From NCBI GenBank assembly GCA_945607565.1, contig CALYZD010000008.1:1-48554 (forward strand): a DNA stretch of 48,554 nt, given 5' to 3'. Position numbers and translations under genes: made by a program. The notes under the pieces were generated by a model, which was not told the DNA's origin, made no database searches, and was given only the letters and a program-made list of their open reading frames with translations. Below are positions 1 to 8,742 of this stretch, in pieces; the first letter of the stretch is position 1, and each line of letters opens with the position of its first letter. The stretch comes from an uncultured Bacteroidales bacterium. GTDB lineage: Bacteria; Bacteroidota; Bacteroidia; Bacteroidales; Marinilabiliaceae.

Positions 1-68
1 CCGTTTTTGTGCTACATTCGCAGATTTCGCGCAAAGCGGACAATCTATATTTAACACATTAAGGCACA

Positions 69-1934
69 ATGAACTATCTTTCGGTAGAGAACCTGACACA
101 GCATTGGGGCGACATCAAACTCTTCGATAATCTGACATTCGGCATCAATCAGGGGCAGAAGACGGCGCTGATTGCGCGCAACGGCACGGGCAAAACCACC
201 CTGCTCAACATCCTGACCGGCGACCAGCCTGCCGAAAGCGGCCGCGTGGTCTACAACGACAGCATCCGCGTGGGTTATCTGCGCCAAAGCCCCGTGTTCG
301 ACAACTCCAACACCGTCATCCAGCAGGTGTTCGACAGCGGCACCGAAACCACACGCGTCATCCGCCAATACGAGCAGGCCCTCCTGAGCGCCGACGCCTC
401 GCTCATCGCCGACCTGACCGCACGCATGGACGCCCTCAAGGCCTGGGACTACGAGCAGCGCATCAGCCAAGTGCTCTCGCAGCTCAAAATCAACGACATG
501 GAACAGCCGGTGCGCACGCTCTCGGGCGGGCAGCAGAAGAGGGTGGCGCTGGCCTCGGTGCTGATAAGCGAGCCCGACTTCCTGATTCTGGACGAGCCGA
601 CCAATCATCTCGACCTCGACATCATCGACTGGCTCGAAGACTATCTGACCCGCTCGCGCTCCACGCTGCTCATGGTCACTCACGACCGCTACTTCCTCGA
701 CCGCGTCTGCACCGACATCTACGAGCTCGACAACCGCCGCCTCTACCACTACGACGGCAACTACAGCTATTTCCTGCGCAAGCGCGAAGAACGCCTGGCC
801 GCCGCCGAAGCCGAGGTCGACAAGGCGCGCAACCTGCTGCGGCGCGAGCAGGAGTGGATGAACCGCCAGCCACAGGCACGCGGCACCAAGGCCCAGTATC
901 GCATCGACGCCTACCACGACCTCAAGGCACGCGCACAGCAGGCGCCTCAGGCACGGCAGATGAAGCTCGACGTGGCCGCATCGCGCCTCGGCAACAAGGT
1001 GCTCAACATGACAGGCGTCTGCAAGTCGTTCGGCAGCAAGGTCGTCATACGCGACTTCAGCTACAAGTTCGCGCCACGCGAGAGGGTCGGCATCATCGGG
1101 CGCAACGGGGCCGGCAAGACCACATTCCTCAACATCGCCACCGGAGCCCTCAGCCCCGACTCTGGTACCGTCGACACGGGCGACACCGTGGTCTACGGAT
1201 ACTATCGGCAGGAGGGGATTGTGGTCGACGAGGGCAAGCGCGTCATCGACGTCATAACCGACATCGCCGACAACATCCGCACCGGTGATAGCACCATGTC
1301 GGCCGCGCAGTTTCTGCGTTACTTTCTGTTCCCCAACGAGATGCATCATGTGCTTGTGTCCAAGCTCAGCGGCGGCGAAAAGAAGCGTCTCTACCTGATG
1401 ACGGTGCTCATCCGCAATCCCAACTTCCTGATTCTGGACGAGCCGACCAACGATCTCGACATCTTCACCCTCAACGTGCTCGAAGATTATCTGAGCTCGT
1501 TTGCCGGCACGGTCATCATCGTCTCGCACGACCGCTATTTCGTCGACAAGATTGTGGAGCACATGTTCGTCTTCGAGGGCGACGGGCAGATCAAGGATTT
1601 CCCCGGCAACTATTCGGACTATCTGGAGTGGGACCGCACCCGCCAGCGCGAGCAGCAGCGGGCCGACCGCACGCGCAGGGCCGAGCCGGCACGCACCCAG
1701 GAGCGTCCGGCCGCCACACGCCAGCGCCTGACCTACATGGAGCGCCGCGAGTTCGAGAGTCTGGACGCCGAGATTGCCGCCCTGACCGCGCGCAAGGCCG
1801 AAATCGAAAGCCTGCTGGCCGGCGGCCTGACCGACACCGACCGCCTCGTCAGCCTGTCGACCGAGCACAGCACCGTGTCGGCCGCGCTCGACGAGAAGGA
1901 AATGCGCTGGCTCGAACTGAGCGAAAAAGAGTGA
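69..1934 (+). CDS. ABC-F family ATPase (Uup/EttA-like ribosome-associated protein)
   Basis: A 621-residue protein with two ABC ATPase domains and no membrane segments, the layout of the ABC-F family, whose members bind ribosomes or act in translation and antibiotic protection rather than transport. Domain 1 has Walker A ARNGTGKT near residues 36-43, signature LSGGQQKR near 151 and Walker B LILDEPTNHLD near 171. Domain 2 has GRNGAGKT near 345, LSGGEKKR near 432 and LILDEPTNDLD near 453. A charged linker (about 245-290) joins them, and an Arg/Glu-rich coiled-coil tail (about 530-621) resembles the Uup C-terminal domain. The first Walker A position is Ala rather than the usual Gly. The tail favours Uup over EttA; the exact subfamily is not settled. 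A box TACATTCG at 13-20 may be its -7 promoter element, but the window starts too close to see a -33 element. Confidence 0.93.
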   Translation: MNYLSVENLTQHWGDIKLFDNLTFGINQGQKTALIARNGTGKTTLLNILTGDQPAESGRVVYNDSIRVGYLRQSPVFDNSNTVIQQVFDSGTETTRVIRQYEQALLSADASLIADLTARMDALKAWDYEQRISQVLSQLKINDMEQPVRTLSGGQQKRVALASVLISEPDFLILDEPTNHLDLDIIDWLEDYLTRSRSTLLMVTHDRYFLDRVCTDIYELDNRRLYHYDGNYSYFLRKREERLAAAEAEVDKARNLLRREQEWMNRQPQARGTKAQYRIDAYHDLKARAQQAPQARQMKLDVAASRLGNKVLNMTGVCKSFGSKVVIRDFSYKFAPRERVGIIGRNGAGKTTFLNIATGALSPDSGTVDTGDTVVYGYYRQEGIVVDEGKRVIDVITDIADNIRTGDSTMSAAQFLRYFLFPNEMHHVLVSKLSGGEKKRLYLMTVLIRNPNFLILDEPTNDLDIFTLNVLEDYLSSFAGTVIIVSHDRYFVDKIVEHMFVFEGDGQIKDFPGNYSDYLEWDRTRQREQQRADRTRRAEPARTQERPAATRQRLTYMERREFESLDAEIAALTARKAEIESLLAGGLTDTDRLVSLSTEHSTVSAALDEKEMRWLELSEKE

Positions 1935-2003
1935 ACGCAAATGCGGCCGAGTGCGTCAGAATGGATATAAAAATGTATTTTCGCGCCAAATTAAAACTAC
2001 AAT

Positions 2004-2588
2004 ATGGATAAAGTAAGTTATGCAATAGGCATGAACATTGCCGCAAACCTCAGGCAGTCGGGCGTCGACAGCCTCGACGTCGAATCGCTCTCGGCAGGGC
2101 TCACGGCAGTGTTATCGGGCGGCAAGCCCGAGCTCAGCAGCCACGAGGCCGGCAGCATTCTCAACAAGTTCTTCGCCGAACTCGAAGAGGCCCGCCAGAC
2201 GCGCAACATCGAAGAGGGCAAGGCCTTCCTGGCCCGCAACGCCAAGCGCAGCGGTGTCGTCACCCTGCCCAGCGGCCTGCAGTACGAGGTGCTCCGCGAG
2301 GGTTCGGGCAGCATCCCGACGCTCTCCGACACCGTCCGCTGCCACTATCACGGCACGCTCATCAGCGGCAAGGTGTTCGACAGCTCGGTGCAGCGCGGCG
2401 CTCCCGCCTCGTTCCCCGTCAGCGGCGTCATCAAAGGCTGGACCGAGGCTCTGCAGCTGATGTCGGTCGGCTCCAAGTGGAAGCTTTTCATCCCCAGCGA
2501 CCTTGCCTATGGCGCCCGCGGTGCCGGCGAGGACATCGGCCCCCACACCACGCTTATCTTCGAGGTGGAACTGCTCGGAATCGTTTAA
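2004..2588 (+). CDS. FKBP-type peptidyl-prolyl cis-trans isomerase, no signal peptide
   Basis: A 194-residue protein with an FKBP_N dimerisation region (about 1-80) and an FKBP_C catalytic domain (about 90-193) ending in the typical LIFEVELL strand. The N-terminus (MDKVSYAIGMNIA) is not a signal peptide, so it probably acts in the cytoplasm as a prolyl isomerase and folding helper. It lies 69 bp after the ABC-F gene and 33 bp before a second FKBP gene of the same domain order, so this looks like a tandem duplication. A stretch of 39 bases (2424-2462) is identical to 3267-3305 in the neighbour, which points to recent shared ancestry or gene conversion in the catalytic domain. Confidence 0.93.
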   Translation: MDKVSYAIGMNIAANLRQSGVDSLDVESLSAGLTAVLSGGKPELSSHEAGSILNKFFAELEEARQTRNIEEGKAFLARNAKRSGVVTLPSGLQYEVLREGSGSIPTLSDTVRCHYHGTLISGKVFDSSVQRGAPASFPVSGVIKGWTEALQLMSVGSKWKLFIPSDLAYGARGAGEDIGPHTTLIFEVELLGIV

Positions 2589-2621
2589 TCTACACATAAC
2601 TAAGTAAATATTATTGAAACA

Positions 2622-3434
2622 ATGAAAAGTTTAAGAATCGCTCTGGTGGCGGCAGTGGCCATAGCCTCGATGCTTGCCGGATGCCAGAAAACCAAAAATG
2701 CCGACAGCATCGAACTCAAGAATCAGGTTGACAGCGTCAGCTATGCCCTGGGCTTTTTCGAGGGCAGCGGCTTCAACAACATGCTTTCGCGCATGCCGTT
2801 CGACTCGCTCGACTGCAAGCTGCTGGCCCAGTCGTTTGCCGAGAGCACACTGACCGACGAATATCTGAACATGCGCCGGAACCAGTTCGACACGCTCGAC
2901 GTCAACGCATTCATGCACGGCTTCATCCATCAGATCCGTTTCAGAAAGGGAATGATGGACGAGCAGATGGCCAACATCGTCTGCCAGCTCAAGTTCGAGG
3001 CCGTCAAAGCCCGCAAACAGGCCGAGCGCGACACGCTTGCCGCCCGTAATCTCGAAGAGGGCCAGAAGTTCCTTGCCGAAAACGCTGCCAAAGACAGTGT
3101 GGTGATGCTCGAGTCGGGCCTGCAGTACAAGATTCTCGTGGCCGGCACCGGCGCCCGCCCCACGGCCGACAGCCGCGTGAAGGTTAACTACGAGGGCCGC
3201 CTCATCGACGGCACCGTGTTCGACAGCTCCTACGAGCGCAACGCACCTGCCACCTTCAAGGTGACGGGCGTCATCAAAGGCTGGACCGAGGCTCTGCAGC
3301 TGATGCCCGTCGGCTCAAAGTGGGAACTCTACATCCCCTCCGATCTGGCCTACGGCAAAGCGGGCGGCGGCGAAAAGATTCTGCCCAACAGCACGCTCAT
3401 CTTCACCGTCGAGCTTCTTTCGATCGAAGAGTAA
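2622..3434 (+). CDS. FKBP-type peptidyl-prolyl cis-trans isomerase, lipoprotein
   Basis: A 270-residue protein starting with a lipoprotein signal peptide (lipobox MLAGC, acylated Cys21), then an enlarged FKBP_N region (about 30-150) and an FKBP_C domain (about 165-269). It should be anchored in a membrane facing the periplasm and help fold secreted proteins. It is the exported partner of the cytoplasmic FKBP just upstream, from which it differs by the signal peptide and a longer N-terminal dimerisation region. A strong terminator follows at 3478-3515, so the ABC-F and both FKBP genes may form one transcript. Confidence 0.94.
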   Translation: MKSLRIALVAAVAIASMLAGCQKTKNADSIELKNQVDSVSYALGFFEGSGFNNMLSRMPFDSLDCKLLAQSFAESTLTDEYLNMRRNQFDTLDVNAFMHGFIHQIRFRKGMMDEQMANIVCQLKFEAVKARKQAERDTLAARNLEEGQKFLAENAAKDSVVMLESGLQYKILVAGTGARPTADSRVKVNYEGRLIDGTVFDSSYERNAPATFKVTGVIKGWTEALQLMPVGSKWELYIPSDLAYGKAGGGEKILPNSTLIFTVELLSIEE

Positions 3435-3477
3435 CGCGCACGCGCACAAGTCATTGCGCCGCATGGCGCACAGCACG

Positions 3478-3515
3478 CTGTCATTGCAGGCAATCGCTTG
3501 CAATGACAGTTTTTT
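3478..3515 (+). terminator. Rho-independent terminator after the FKBP pair
   Basis: An 11-bp perfect stem (3478-3488 with 3499-3509), 10-nt loop, then six T (3510-3515). It separates the FKBP pair from the cyclophilin gene. Confidence 0.88.
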
Positions 3516-3551
3516 GTCGGGCGGTGTTCTGCTTTGTCTGTCTAAAATGAC

Positions 3552-3559
3552 TATCTTTG
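3552..3559 (+). promoter_or_regulatory. -7 promoter box for the cyclophilin gene
   Basis: TATCTTTG matches the Bacteroidota -7 consensus TAnnTTTG exactly. A TTTG at 3533-3536 lies upstream, but the 15-nt spacing is shorter than usual. It sits after the terminator of the preceding unit and 77 bp before the cyclophilin start. Confidence 0.5.
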
Positions 3560-3636
3560 GACGTTTTGCCGCTGGCGGGCAGACGCTTGCAAACGCCGAA
3601 GAATCAGAATATTAAATCAAAAAGCAAGATAGAATT

Positions 3637-4092
3637 ATGAGAGCTGAAATGCACACGGCCAAAGGTGTGATGAAAATCGAGTTTTACGAAAAAGACGCGC
3701 CCAACACGGTGGCCAACTTTGTCAAGCTGGCCAAGAGCGGCTTCTACGACGGGCTGGCCTTCCACCGCGTCATCCCGACATTTGTCATCCAGGGCGGATG
3801 TCCGTTTTCGCGCGACATGAGCGACCCCCGCGTGGGCTCGGGCGGCCCCGGCTACAAAATCAACTGCGAGACTTCGGGCGCAAACCAGTATCACGACCGC
3901 GGAGTGCTGTCGATGGCCCATGCCGGGCGCAACACCGGCGGCTCGCAGTTCTTCATCTGCCTCAGTCGCGAGCAGACCGCCCATCTCGACCGCCAGCACA
4001 CCTGCTTCGGCAAGGTGGTCGAAGGCCTTGAGGTGATTGACAAGATTCGCAAGGGCGACAAAATCGAGAAAGTTGAGATAATCGAAGAGTAA
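3637..4092 (+). CDS. Cyclophilin-type peptidyl-prolyl cis-trans isomerase
   Basis: A 151-residue single-domain cyclophilin with no signal peptide. The catalytic motif [13 protein letters not shown] starts at residue 42, with Arg44 the expected catalytic Arg, followed by the GGSQFFI strand and [10 protein letters not shown] near the end. Length and motifs fit the short bacterial PpiB type. It is the third prolyl isomerase in 2.1 kb, but from an unrelated fold. It has its own -7 box after a terminator and is followed 21 bp later by the DUF3127 gene, probably in the same transcript. Confidence 0.95.
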   Translation: MRAEMHTAKGVMKIEFYEKDAPNTVANFVKLAKSGFYDGLAFHRVIPTFVIQGGCPFSRDMSDPRVGSGGPGYKINCETSGANQYHDRGVLSMAHAGRNTGGSQFFICLSREQTAHLDRQHTCFGKVVEGLEVIDKIRKGDKIEKVEIIEE

Positions 4093-4113
4093 CAAATCAA
4101 AAAAAGCATAATT

Positions 4114-4533
4114 ATGAACTATACTGCAACCGGCCGTCTGGCCGTCAAGAAAGACACCCTGCAGCGCACCGCAACGTTCTCGGTCCGCGAGTTTGTGATA
4201 GAAATATCCAACGACCGCGGATGGACCGATTTCGTTCAGTTCCAGCTGACTAACAATCAGTGCTCGCTCATCGACAACTTCAATGTGGGCGACCAGATCA
4301 CCGTCACCTTCGATCTGCGCGGCCGCAAATGGACCAATCCGCAGGGCCAGGAAGTGTATTTCAACACGCTGTCGGCCTGGCGCATCGACCATGCCCAGGC
4401 AGCCGCTAACGCGCAGCCCTTCAATCAGGCAGCACCACAGCCGCAGGTCGCTCCTCAGGCAGCCCAGCCTCAGTTCACGCAGCCCACGGTCAACCCGGCC
4501 CCCTCGGCACCCGAAGACGATCTGCCATTCTGA
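4114..4533 (+). CDS. DUF3127 protein with OB-like fold and SSB-like acidic tip
   Basis: A 139-residue protein. Residues 1-95 resemble the DUF3127 family, a small beta-rich domain common in Bacteroidota. Residues 96-130 form a flexible linker rich in Gln, Ala and Pro, and the protein ends in PEDDLPF. The order folded beta domain, disordered linker and acidic tip ending in Phe is the architecture of single-stranded DNA-binding protein, whose tip recruits repair and replication enzymes. I infer a nucleic-acid-binding, SSB-like role; this is not proven for the family. It follows the cyclophilin by 21 bp and is closed by a terminator at 4561-4596. Confidence 0.85.
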   Translation: MNYTATGRLAVKKDTLQRTATFSVREFVIEISNDRGWTDFVQFQLTNNQCSLIDNFNVGDQITVTFDLRGRKWTNPQGQEVYFNTLSAWRIDHAQAAANAQPFNQAAPQPQVAPQAAQPQFTQPTVNPAPSAPEDDLPF

Positions 4534-4560
4534 TTGCCCACTGGCAGCAAACCGATACAG

Positions 4561-4596
4561 ATCGGCACATGGCTCAAAGCCATGTGTCGATTTTTT
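4561..4596 (+). terminator. Rho-independent terminator after the DUF3127 gene
   Basis: A 13-bp stem (4561-4573 with 4579-4591, one G-T wobble), 5-nt loop, then a T-run to 4596. Confidence 0.88.
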
Positions 4597-4662
4597 ATTT
4601 GTCGTAACCGTCATGTTTTCAGGGGGGTGGATTATGAACGTTGCTTTTTGTGTAAAAAACTG

Positions 4663-4692
4663 TTGTATGTATAGCAGTAATTGATATATTTG
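4663..4692 (+). promoter_or_regulatory. Promoter of the gntR-xylose operon
   Basis: A -33 TTG (4663-4665), 19-nt spacer and -7 box TATATTTG (4685-4692), an excellent match to the Bacteroidota housekeeping sigma consensus. It lies 30 bp before the regulator start. No clear dyad that would be the regulator's own operator stands out around it. Confidence 0.75.
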
Positions 4693-4722
4693 CAACCATA
4701 ACAGACCAGCACAGAAGCCACA

Positions 4723-5736
4723 ATGAGCGAACTTCAGCCAAACAGCAGTTTCCGATTCTCGATCGATGGCAGTCAGAACTTCCCGAAGTTCAGGCAGATA
4801 ATCGATTCGGTGAACAATGCCATTGCGCAGGGAAGCCTCAACTGTGGCGACGCGCTTCCGTCGGTCAATCAGGTCTGCAGCGAATATCAGCTCTCGCGCG
4901 ACACCGTCTTCAAGGCCTATTCGATGCTCAAGGAGCAGGGCATAATCGACAGCGTGCCGAACAAGGGCTACTTTGTGGCCGAGCAGTTGCGCAAGGTCTT
5001 CGTCTTCCTCGACACTTTCAAGGCCTACAAGGAAGTCCTCTACGATTCGTTCGTCAAGAATCTGCCGCGCAACGTGATTGCCGACGTTAATTTTCATCAC
5101 TATAACGCCCAGATTTTCAAGAAGTTGATTGAGGAAAGCATTGGCCGCTATTCCAAATATGTGGTGATGCCTTTCCACGACCCTAAGGTGGCCGACGCGC
5201 TCGCGCTGATTCCGGCCGATAAGCTCCTGATAATCGACTGGAATCTCTACCGCCGCGACGGCAACAGCGTTATCTATCAGGACTTTGGCCGGACGTTCTA
5301 CGACGGCATGGCCGAAGTCAAGCATCTGTTCAAGAAATATCAGAAAGTGATTTTTCTCTATCCGGAGTTCACCAACCACCCGACCGAAACGGTCGAATAT
5401 TTCACGTCCTTCTGCATCGACAACGGCCTGAAGCATCTGGTGCAGACCGGGTCGGAATGCCTCGACGTGCATGCCGGCGAGGCCTACATCAGCGTCAGCG
5501 ACCGAATGCTGGGGCGGATTTTGGAGCAGTGCCGCGCCAAAAAACTGGAGCCGGGTGTCGATGTCGGCATAGTGTCGTATAACGAAACGCCGATGAAAAA
5601 GTTTATAAATAAGGGTGTTACCGTTTTTTCGACCGACTTTGAGAAGATGGGCAAGGCGGCGGCCGAGTTCGTCACCGCCGACAAGACGGTGTGCGTCCAG
5701 GTGCCGTCAGGAATGATAATACGCGAATCGTTATAA
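4723..5736 (+). CDS. GntR-family transcriptional regulator with periplasmic-binding-like sensor (probable xylose regulator)
   Basis: A 337-residue regulator. Residues about 18-85 form a GntR winged helix (LPSVNQVCSEYQLSRDTVFKAY, here LPSVNQ then the recognition helix), and about 90-337 resemble a LacI-type sugar-binding domain, as in GntR/LacI hybrid regulators. It is the first gene of a run with xylB, xylA and a sugar symporter, 47 bp ahead of xylB, with a strong promoter and no terminator in between. The natural reading is control of xylose use, the role of XylR in Bacteroides. The ligand is inferred from context only. Confidence 0.88.
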   Translation: MSELQPNSSFRFSIDGSQNFPKFRQIIDSVNNAIAQGSLNCGDALPSVNQVCSEYQLSRDTVFKAYSMLKEQGIIDSVPNKGYFVAEQLRKVFVFLDTFKAYKEVLYDSFVKNLPRNVIADVNFHHYNAQIFKKLIEESIGRYSKYVVMPFHDPKVADALALIPADKLLIIDWNLYRRDGNSVIYQDFGRTFYDGMAEVKHLFKKYQKVIFLYPEFTNHPTETVEYFTSFCIDNGLKHLVQTGSECLDVHAGEAYISVSDRMLGRILEQCRAKKLEPGVDVGIVSYNETPMKKFINKGVTVFSTDFEKMGKAAAEFVTADKTVCVQVPSGMIIRESL

Positions 5737-5783
5737 AACAGAAAGTAGTTTTTTATTATAAAATAATCAGAACAGAACAGTAT

Positions 5784-7274
5784 ATGTATACATTAGGTAT
5801 TGACGTAGGCAGTTCCTCGGTGAAGTCGAGTCTGGTAAACGTTGAAACGGGCAAATGTGTGGCTTCGGCATTCTTCCCCAAGACCGAGGCCAAAATCACG
5901 GCCGTCAATCCCGGCTGGGCCGAGCAGGATCCGGAGAGCTGGTGGGAGAACATGAAGCTTTCCATCGCGTCGGTGATGTCGGAGTCGGGGGTGAGCGCGG
6001 CCGAGGTCAAGGCTGTCGGCATCTCGTATCAGATGCACGGCCTTGTGTGCGTCGACAAGAACCACAGCGTGCTGCGCCCTTCGATAATCTGGTGCGACTC
6101 GCGCGCCGTGCCTTACGGGCAGAAGGCGTTTGAGGCCATCGGTCGCGAACGCTGCCTGCAGCACATGCTCAACTCGCCGGGCAACTTCACGGCGTCCAAG
6201 CTGGCGTGGGTCAAGGACAACGAGCCGGAGGTCTATGAAAAGATATACAAGATTATGCTTCCGGGCGACTACATCGCCATGCGCATGACGGGCGAGATCT
6301 GCACCACCGTCTCGGGCCTGAGCGAGGGCATGTTCTGGGACTTCAAGGAGGGCCGGCTGGCCGACGTCCTGCTGGACTATTACGGCATCGACCGTTCGCT
6401 GATTCCGGACATCAGGCCGACGTTCAGCGACCAGGGGCGCATCAAGGCCGACGTGGCTGCCGAGCTTGGCCTGAAAGAGGGCACGCCGATAACCTATCGC
6501 GCCGGCGATCAGCCCAACAACGCTCTGTCGCTCAATGTGTTCAATCCGGGTGAGATTGCCTCGACGGCCGGCACTTCGGGTGTGGTCTATGGTGTCAACG
6601 GCACGGTCAACTACGATCCGCAGTCGCGCGTCAACACGTTTGCGCACGTCAACCACACGGCCGGGCAGACAAGGCTCGGCGTGCTGCTGTGCATCAACGG
6701 CACGGGAATTCTCAACTCGTGGATCAAGCGCAATGTGGCGCCCGAAGGCATCTCGTATAACGAAATGAACACGCTGGCTTCGAAGGCTCCCATCGGCAGC
6801 GCGGGCGTCAGCATCCTACCGTTCGGCAACGGCGCCGAGCGCATGCTCGAAAACCGCGAAATCAACTGCTCGATACGCGGCCTCAACTTCAACACTCACG
6901 GCAAGCATCACATTGTGCGCGCGGCTCAGGAGGGCATCGTCTTCTCGTTCAAATACGGCATCGACATCATGGAGCAGATGGGCATTCCGGTCAAGGTGAT
7001 TCATGCAGGCCACGCCAACATGTTCCTCAGCTCCATCTTCCGCGACACTCTGGCGGGCATCACCGGCGCCACCATCGAGCTCTTCGACACCGACGGCGCT
7101 GTGGGCGCGGCCAAGGGCGCTGGCATCGGCGCGGGGATATACAGCGACCACAACGAGGCGTTCGCGACGCTCGAAAAGCTCGACGTGATTGAACCCAACG
7201 TCGCCAAAAAGCAAGAGTATCAGGACGCTTACCAGGCCTGGAAGCATCGTCTGGAAAAATCAATGGCAAATTGA
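5784..7274 (+). CDS. xylB: Xylulokinase
   Basis: A 496-residue FGGY-family sugar kinase that phosphorylates D-xylulose with ATP in the cytoplasm. The start at 5784 puts the phosphate-binding motif [10 protein letters not shown] at residue 5, as expected; an upstream in-frame start would overlap the regulator gene and add 31 unrelated residues. Other family marks are WCDSRA near residue 95, SAGTSGVV-type adenosine motif ([10 protein letters not shown]) near residue 260 and the conserved AKGAGIGAG near the C-terminus. The gene lies between the regulator and xylA, which makes xylulose the likely substrate rather than glycerol or gluconate. Confidence 0.95.
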   Translation: MYTLGIDVGSSSVKSSLVNVETGKCVASAFFPKTEAKITAVNPGWAEQDPESWWENMKLSIASVMSESGVSAAEVKAVGISYQMHGLVCVDKNHSVLRPSIIWCDSRAVPYGQKAFEAIGRERCLQHMLNSPGNFTASKLAWVKDNEPEVYEKIYKIMLPGDYIAMRMTGEICTTVSGLSEGMFWDFKEGRLADVLLDYYGIDRSLIPDIRPTFSDQGRIKADVAAELGLKEGTPITYRAGDQPNNALSLNVFNPGEIASTAGTSGVVYGVNGTVNYDPQSRVNTFAHVNHTAGQTRLGVLLCINGTGILNSWIKRNVAPEGISYNEMNTLASKAPIGSAGVSILPFGNGAERMLENREINCSIRGLNFNTHGKHHIVRAAQEGIVFSFKYGIDIMEQMGIPVKVIHAGHANMFLSSIFRDTLAGITGATIELFDTDGAVGAAKGAGIGAGIYSDHNEAFATLEKLDVIEPNVAKKQEYQDAYQAWKHRLEKSMAN

Positions 7275-7311
7275 ATTTCGAACAATCATACATAAAAAAC
7301 AATCAAGAAAA

Positions 7312-8628
7312 ATGGCTACAAAAGAGTATTTCGCCGGCATCGGCAAAATCAAGTTTGAAGGAAAAGAAAGCAAGAATCCGCTGGCATTCCGCTACTACGA
7401 CGCAGAAAAGGTGGTTGCCGGCAAGAAAATGAAAGACTGGCTCAAGTTCGCCATGGCATGGTGGCACACGCTGTGCGCCGAGGGCGGCGACCAGTTTGGC
7501 GGCGGCACCAAGGCTTTCCCGTGGGCCAAGGGCGCCAATGCGGTCGAAATCGCAAAGCAGAAGGTGGACGCCGGCTTCGAATTCATGCAGAAAATCGGCA
7601 TCGAATATTTCTGCTTCCACGATGTGGACTTGGTTTCGGAAGGCTCGTCGATTGAGGAGTACGAGTCGAACCTGAAGGAAGTGGTGGCTTACATCAAGCA
7701 GAAGCAGGCCGAAACGGGCATCAAGAACCTCTGGGGCACGGCCAACGTGTTCGGTCACGCGCGCTACATGAACGGCGCCGCCACCAATCCCGACTTCGAC
7801 GTGGTGGCCCGCGCTGCCGTACAGATCAAGAACGCCATCGACGCCACCATCGAGCTCGGCGGTCAGAACTATGTGTTCTGGGGCGGACGTGAAGGCTACA
7901 TGAGCCTGCTCAACACCGACCAGAAGCGCGAAAAAGAGCACCTTGCACAGATGCTGACCATGGCCCGCGACTATGCCCGCTCCAAGGGCTTCAAGGGCAC
8001 GTTCCTCATCGAGCCCAAACCCATGGAACCGTCAAAGCATCAGTACGATGTCGACACCGAAACGGTAATCGGCTTCCTCAAGGCCCACAATCTCGACAAG
8101 GATTTCAAAGTCAACATCGAAGTTAACCACGCAACCCTGGCCGGCCACACGTTCGAACACGAACTGGCTGTGGCTGTGGACAATGGCATGCTCGGCTCGA
8201 TCGACGCCAACCGCGGCGACTACCAGAACGGCTGGGACACCGACCAGTTCCCGATTGACAACTTCGAGCTCGTTCAGGCCATGATGCAGATTATCCGCGG
8301 TGGCGGTCTGGGCAACGGCGGCACCAACTTCGACGCCAAGACCCGTCGCAACTCGACCGACCTCGAAGACATCTTCATCGCCCACATCGCAGGCATGGAC
8401 GCCATGGCCCGCGCTCTCGAAAACGCAGCCGAACTGCTCGAGAAGTCGCCCTACAAGAAGATGCTGGCCGCCCGTTACGCATCGTTCGACTCGGGCAAGG
8501 GCAAGGAGTTCGAAGAAGGCAAGCTCAAGCTCGAAGACGTGGTGGCTTATGCCAAGGCCAACGGCGAGCCCAAGCAGACCAGCGGCAAGCAGGAACTCTA
8601 TGAGGCAATCGTCAATATGTATTGCTAA
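7312..8628 (+). CDS. xylA: Xylose isomerase
   Basis: A 438-residue class II xylose isomerase that interconverts D-xylose and D-xylulose with divalent metal. The start at 7312 ([11 protein letters not shown]) gives the usual length for Bacteroides-type XylA. Catalytic marks include FHDVD with His103, the metal-ligand Glu near residue 234 in [14 protein letters not shown], the EVNHA segment, [17 protein letters not shown] and the late metal-site region. It lies 37 bp after xylB, and a 16-bp hairpin follows before the transporter gene, which may set its mRNA level apart from the transporter's. Confidence 0.97.
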   Translation: MATKEYFAGIGKIKFEGKESKNPLAFRYYDAEKVVAGKKMKDWLKFAMAWWHTLCAEGGDQFGGGTKAFPWAKGANAVEIAKQKVDAGFEFMQKIGIEYFCFHDVDLVSEGSSIEEYESNLKEVVAYIKQKQAETGIKNLWGTANVFGHARYMNGAATNPDFDVVARAAVQIKNAIDATIELGGQNYVFWGGREGYMSLLNTDQKREKEHLAQMLTMARDYARSKGFKGTFLIEPKPMEPSKHQYDVDTETVIGFLKAHNLDKDFKVNIEVNHATLAGHTFEHELAVAVDNGMLGSIDANRGDYQNGWDTDQFPIDNFELVQAMMQIIRGGGLGNGGTNFDAKTRRNSTDLEDIFIAHIAGMDAMARALENAAELLEKSPYKKMLAARYASFDSGKGKEFEEGKLKLEDVVAYAKANGEPKQTSGKQELYEAIVNMYC

Positions 8629-8663
8629 TCAGCTTTTTGCAGAAGCTTAATCAACCATAATAG

Positions 8664-8699
8664 AAACCGGTTTTTGTGCATTGGCACAAAAACCGGTTT
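8664..8699 (+). terminator. Perfect hairpin between xylA and the sugar symporter gene
   Basis: A perfect 16-bp stem (8664-8679 with 8684-8699) with a 4-nt loop ATTG, and no T-run after it. It could be a partial terminator, an mRNA-stabilising element for xylA or a processing site. The first and last ten bases of the stem are also self-complementary (AAACCGGTTT). Confidence 0.6.
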
Positions 8700-8742
8700 A
8701 CTTACCATAAATCAACAAAAACCTTTAAAAACAGTTCGTATT

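Noticed and set aside
51-1940. A 629-codon open frame opposite the ABC-F gene, and similar long antisense frames opposite fumarase, the C10 protease and others
   Set aside because: High GC at third codon positions keeps the opposite strand free of stops; the products have no recognisable motifs while the sense frames have full domain sets.
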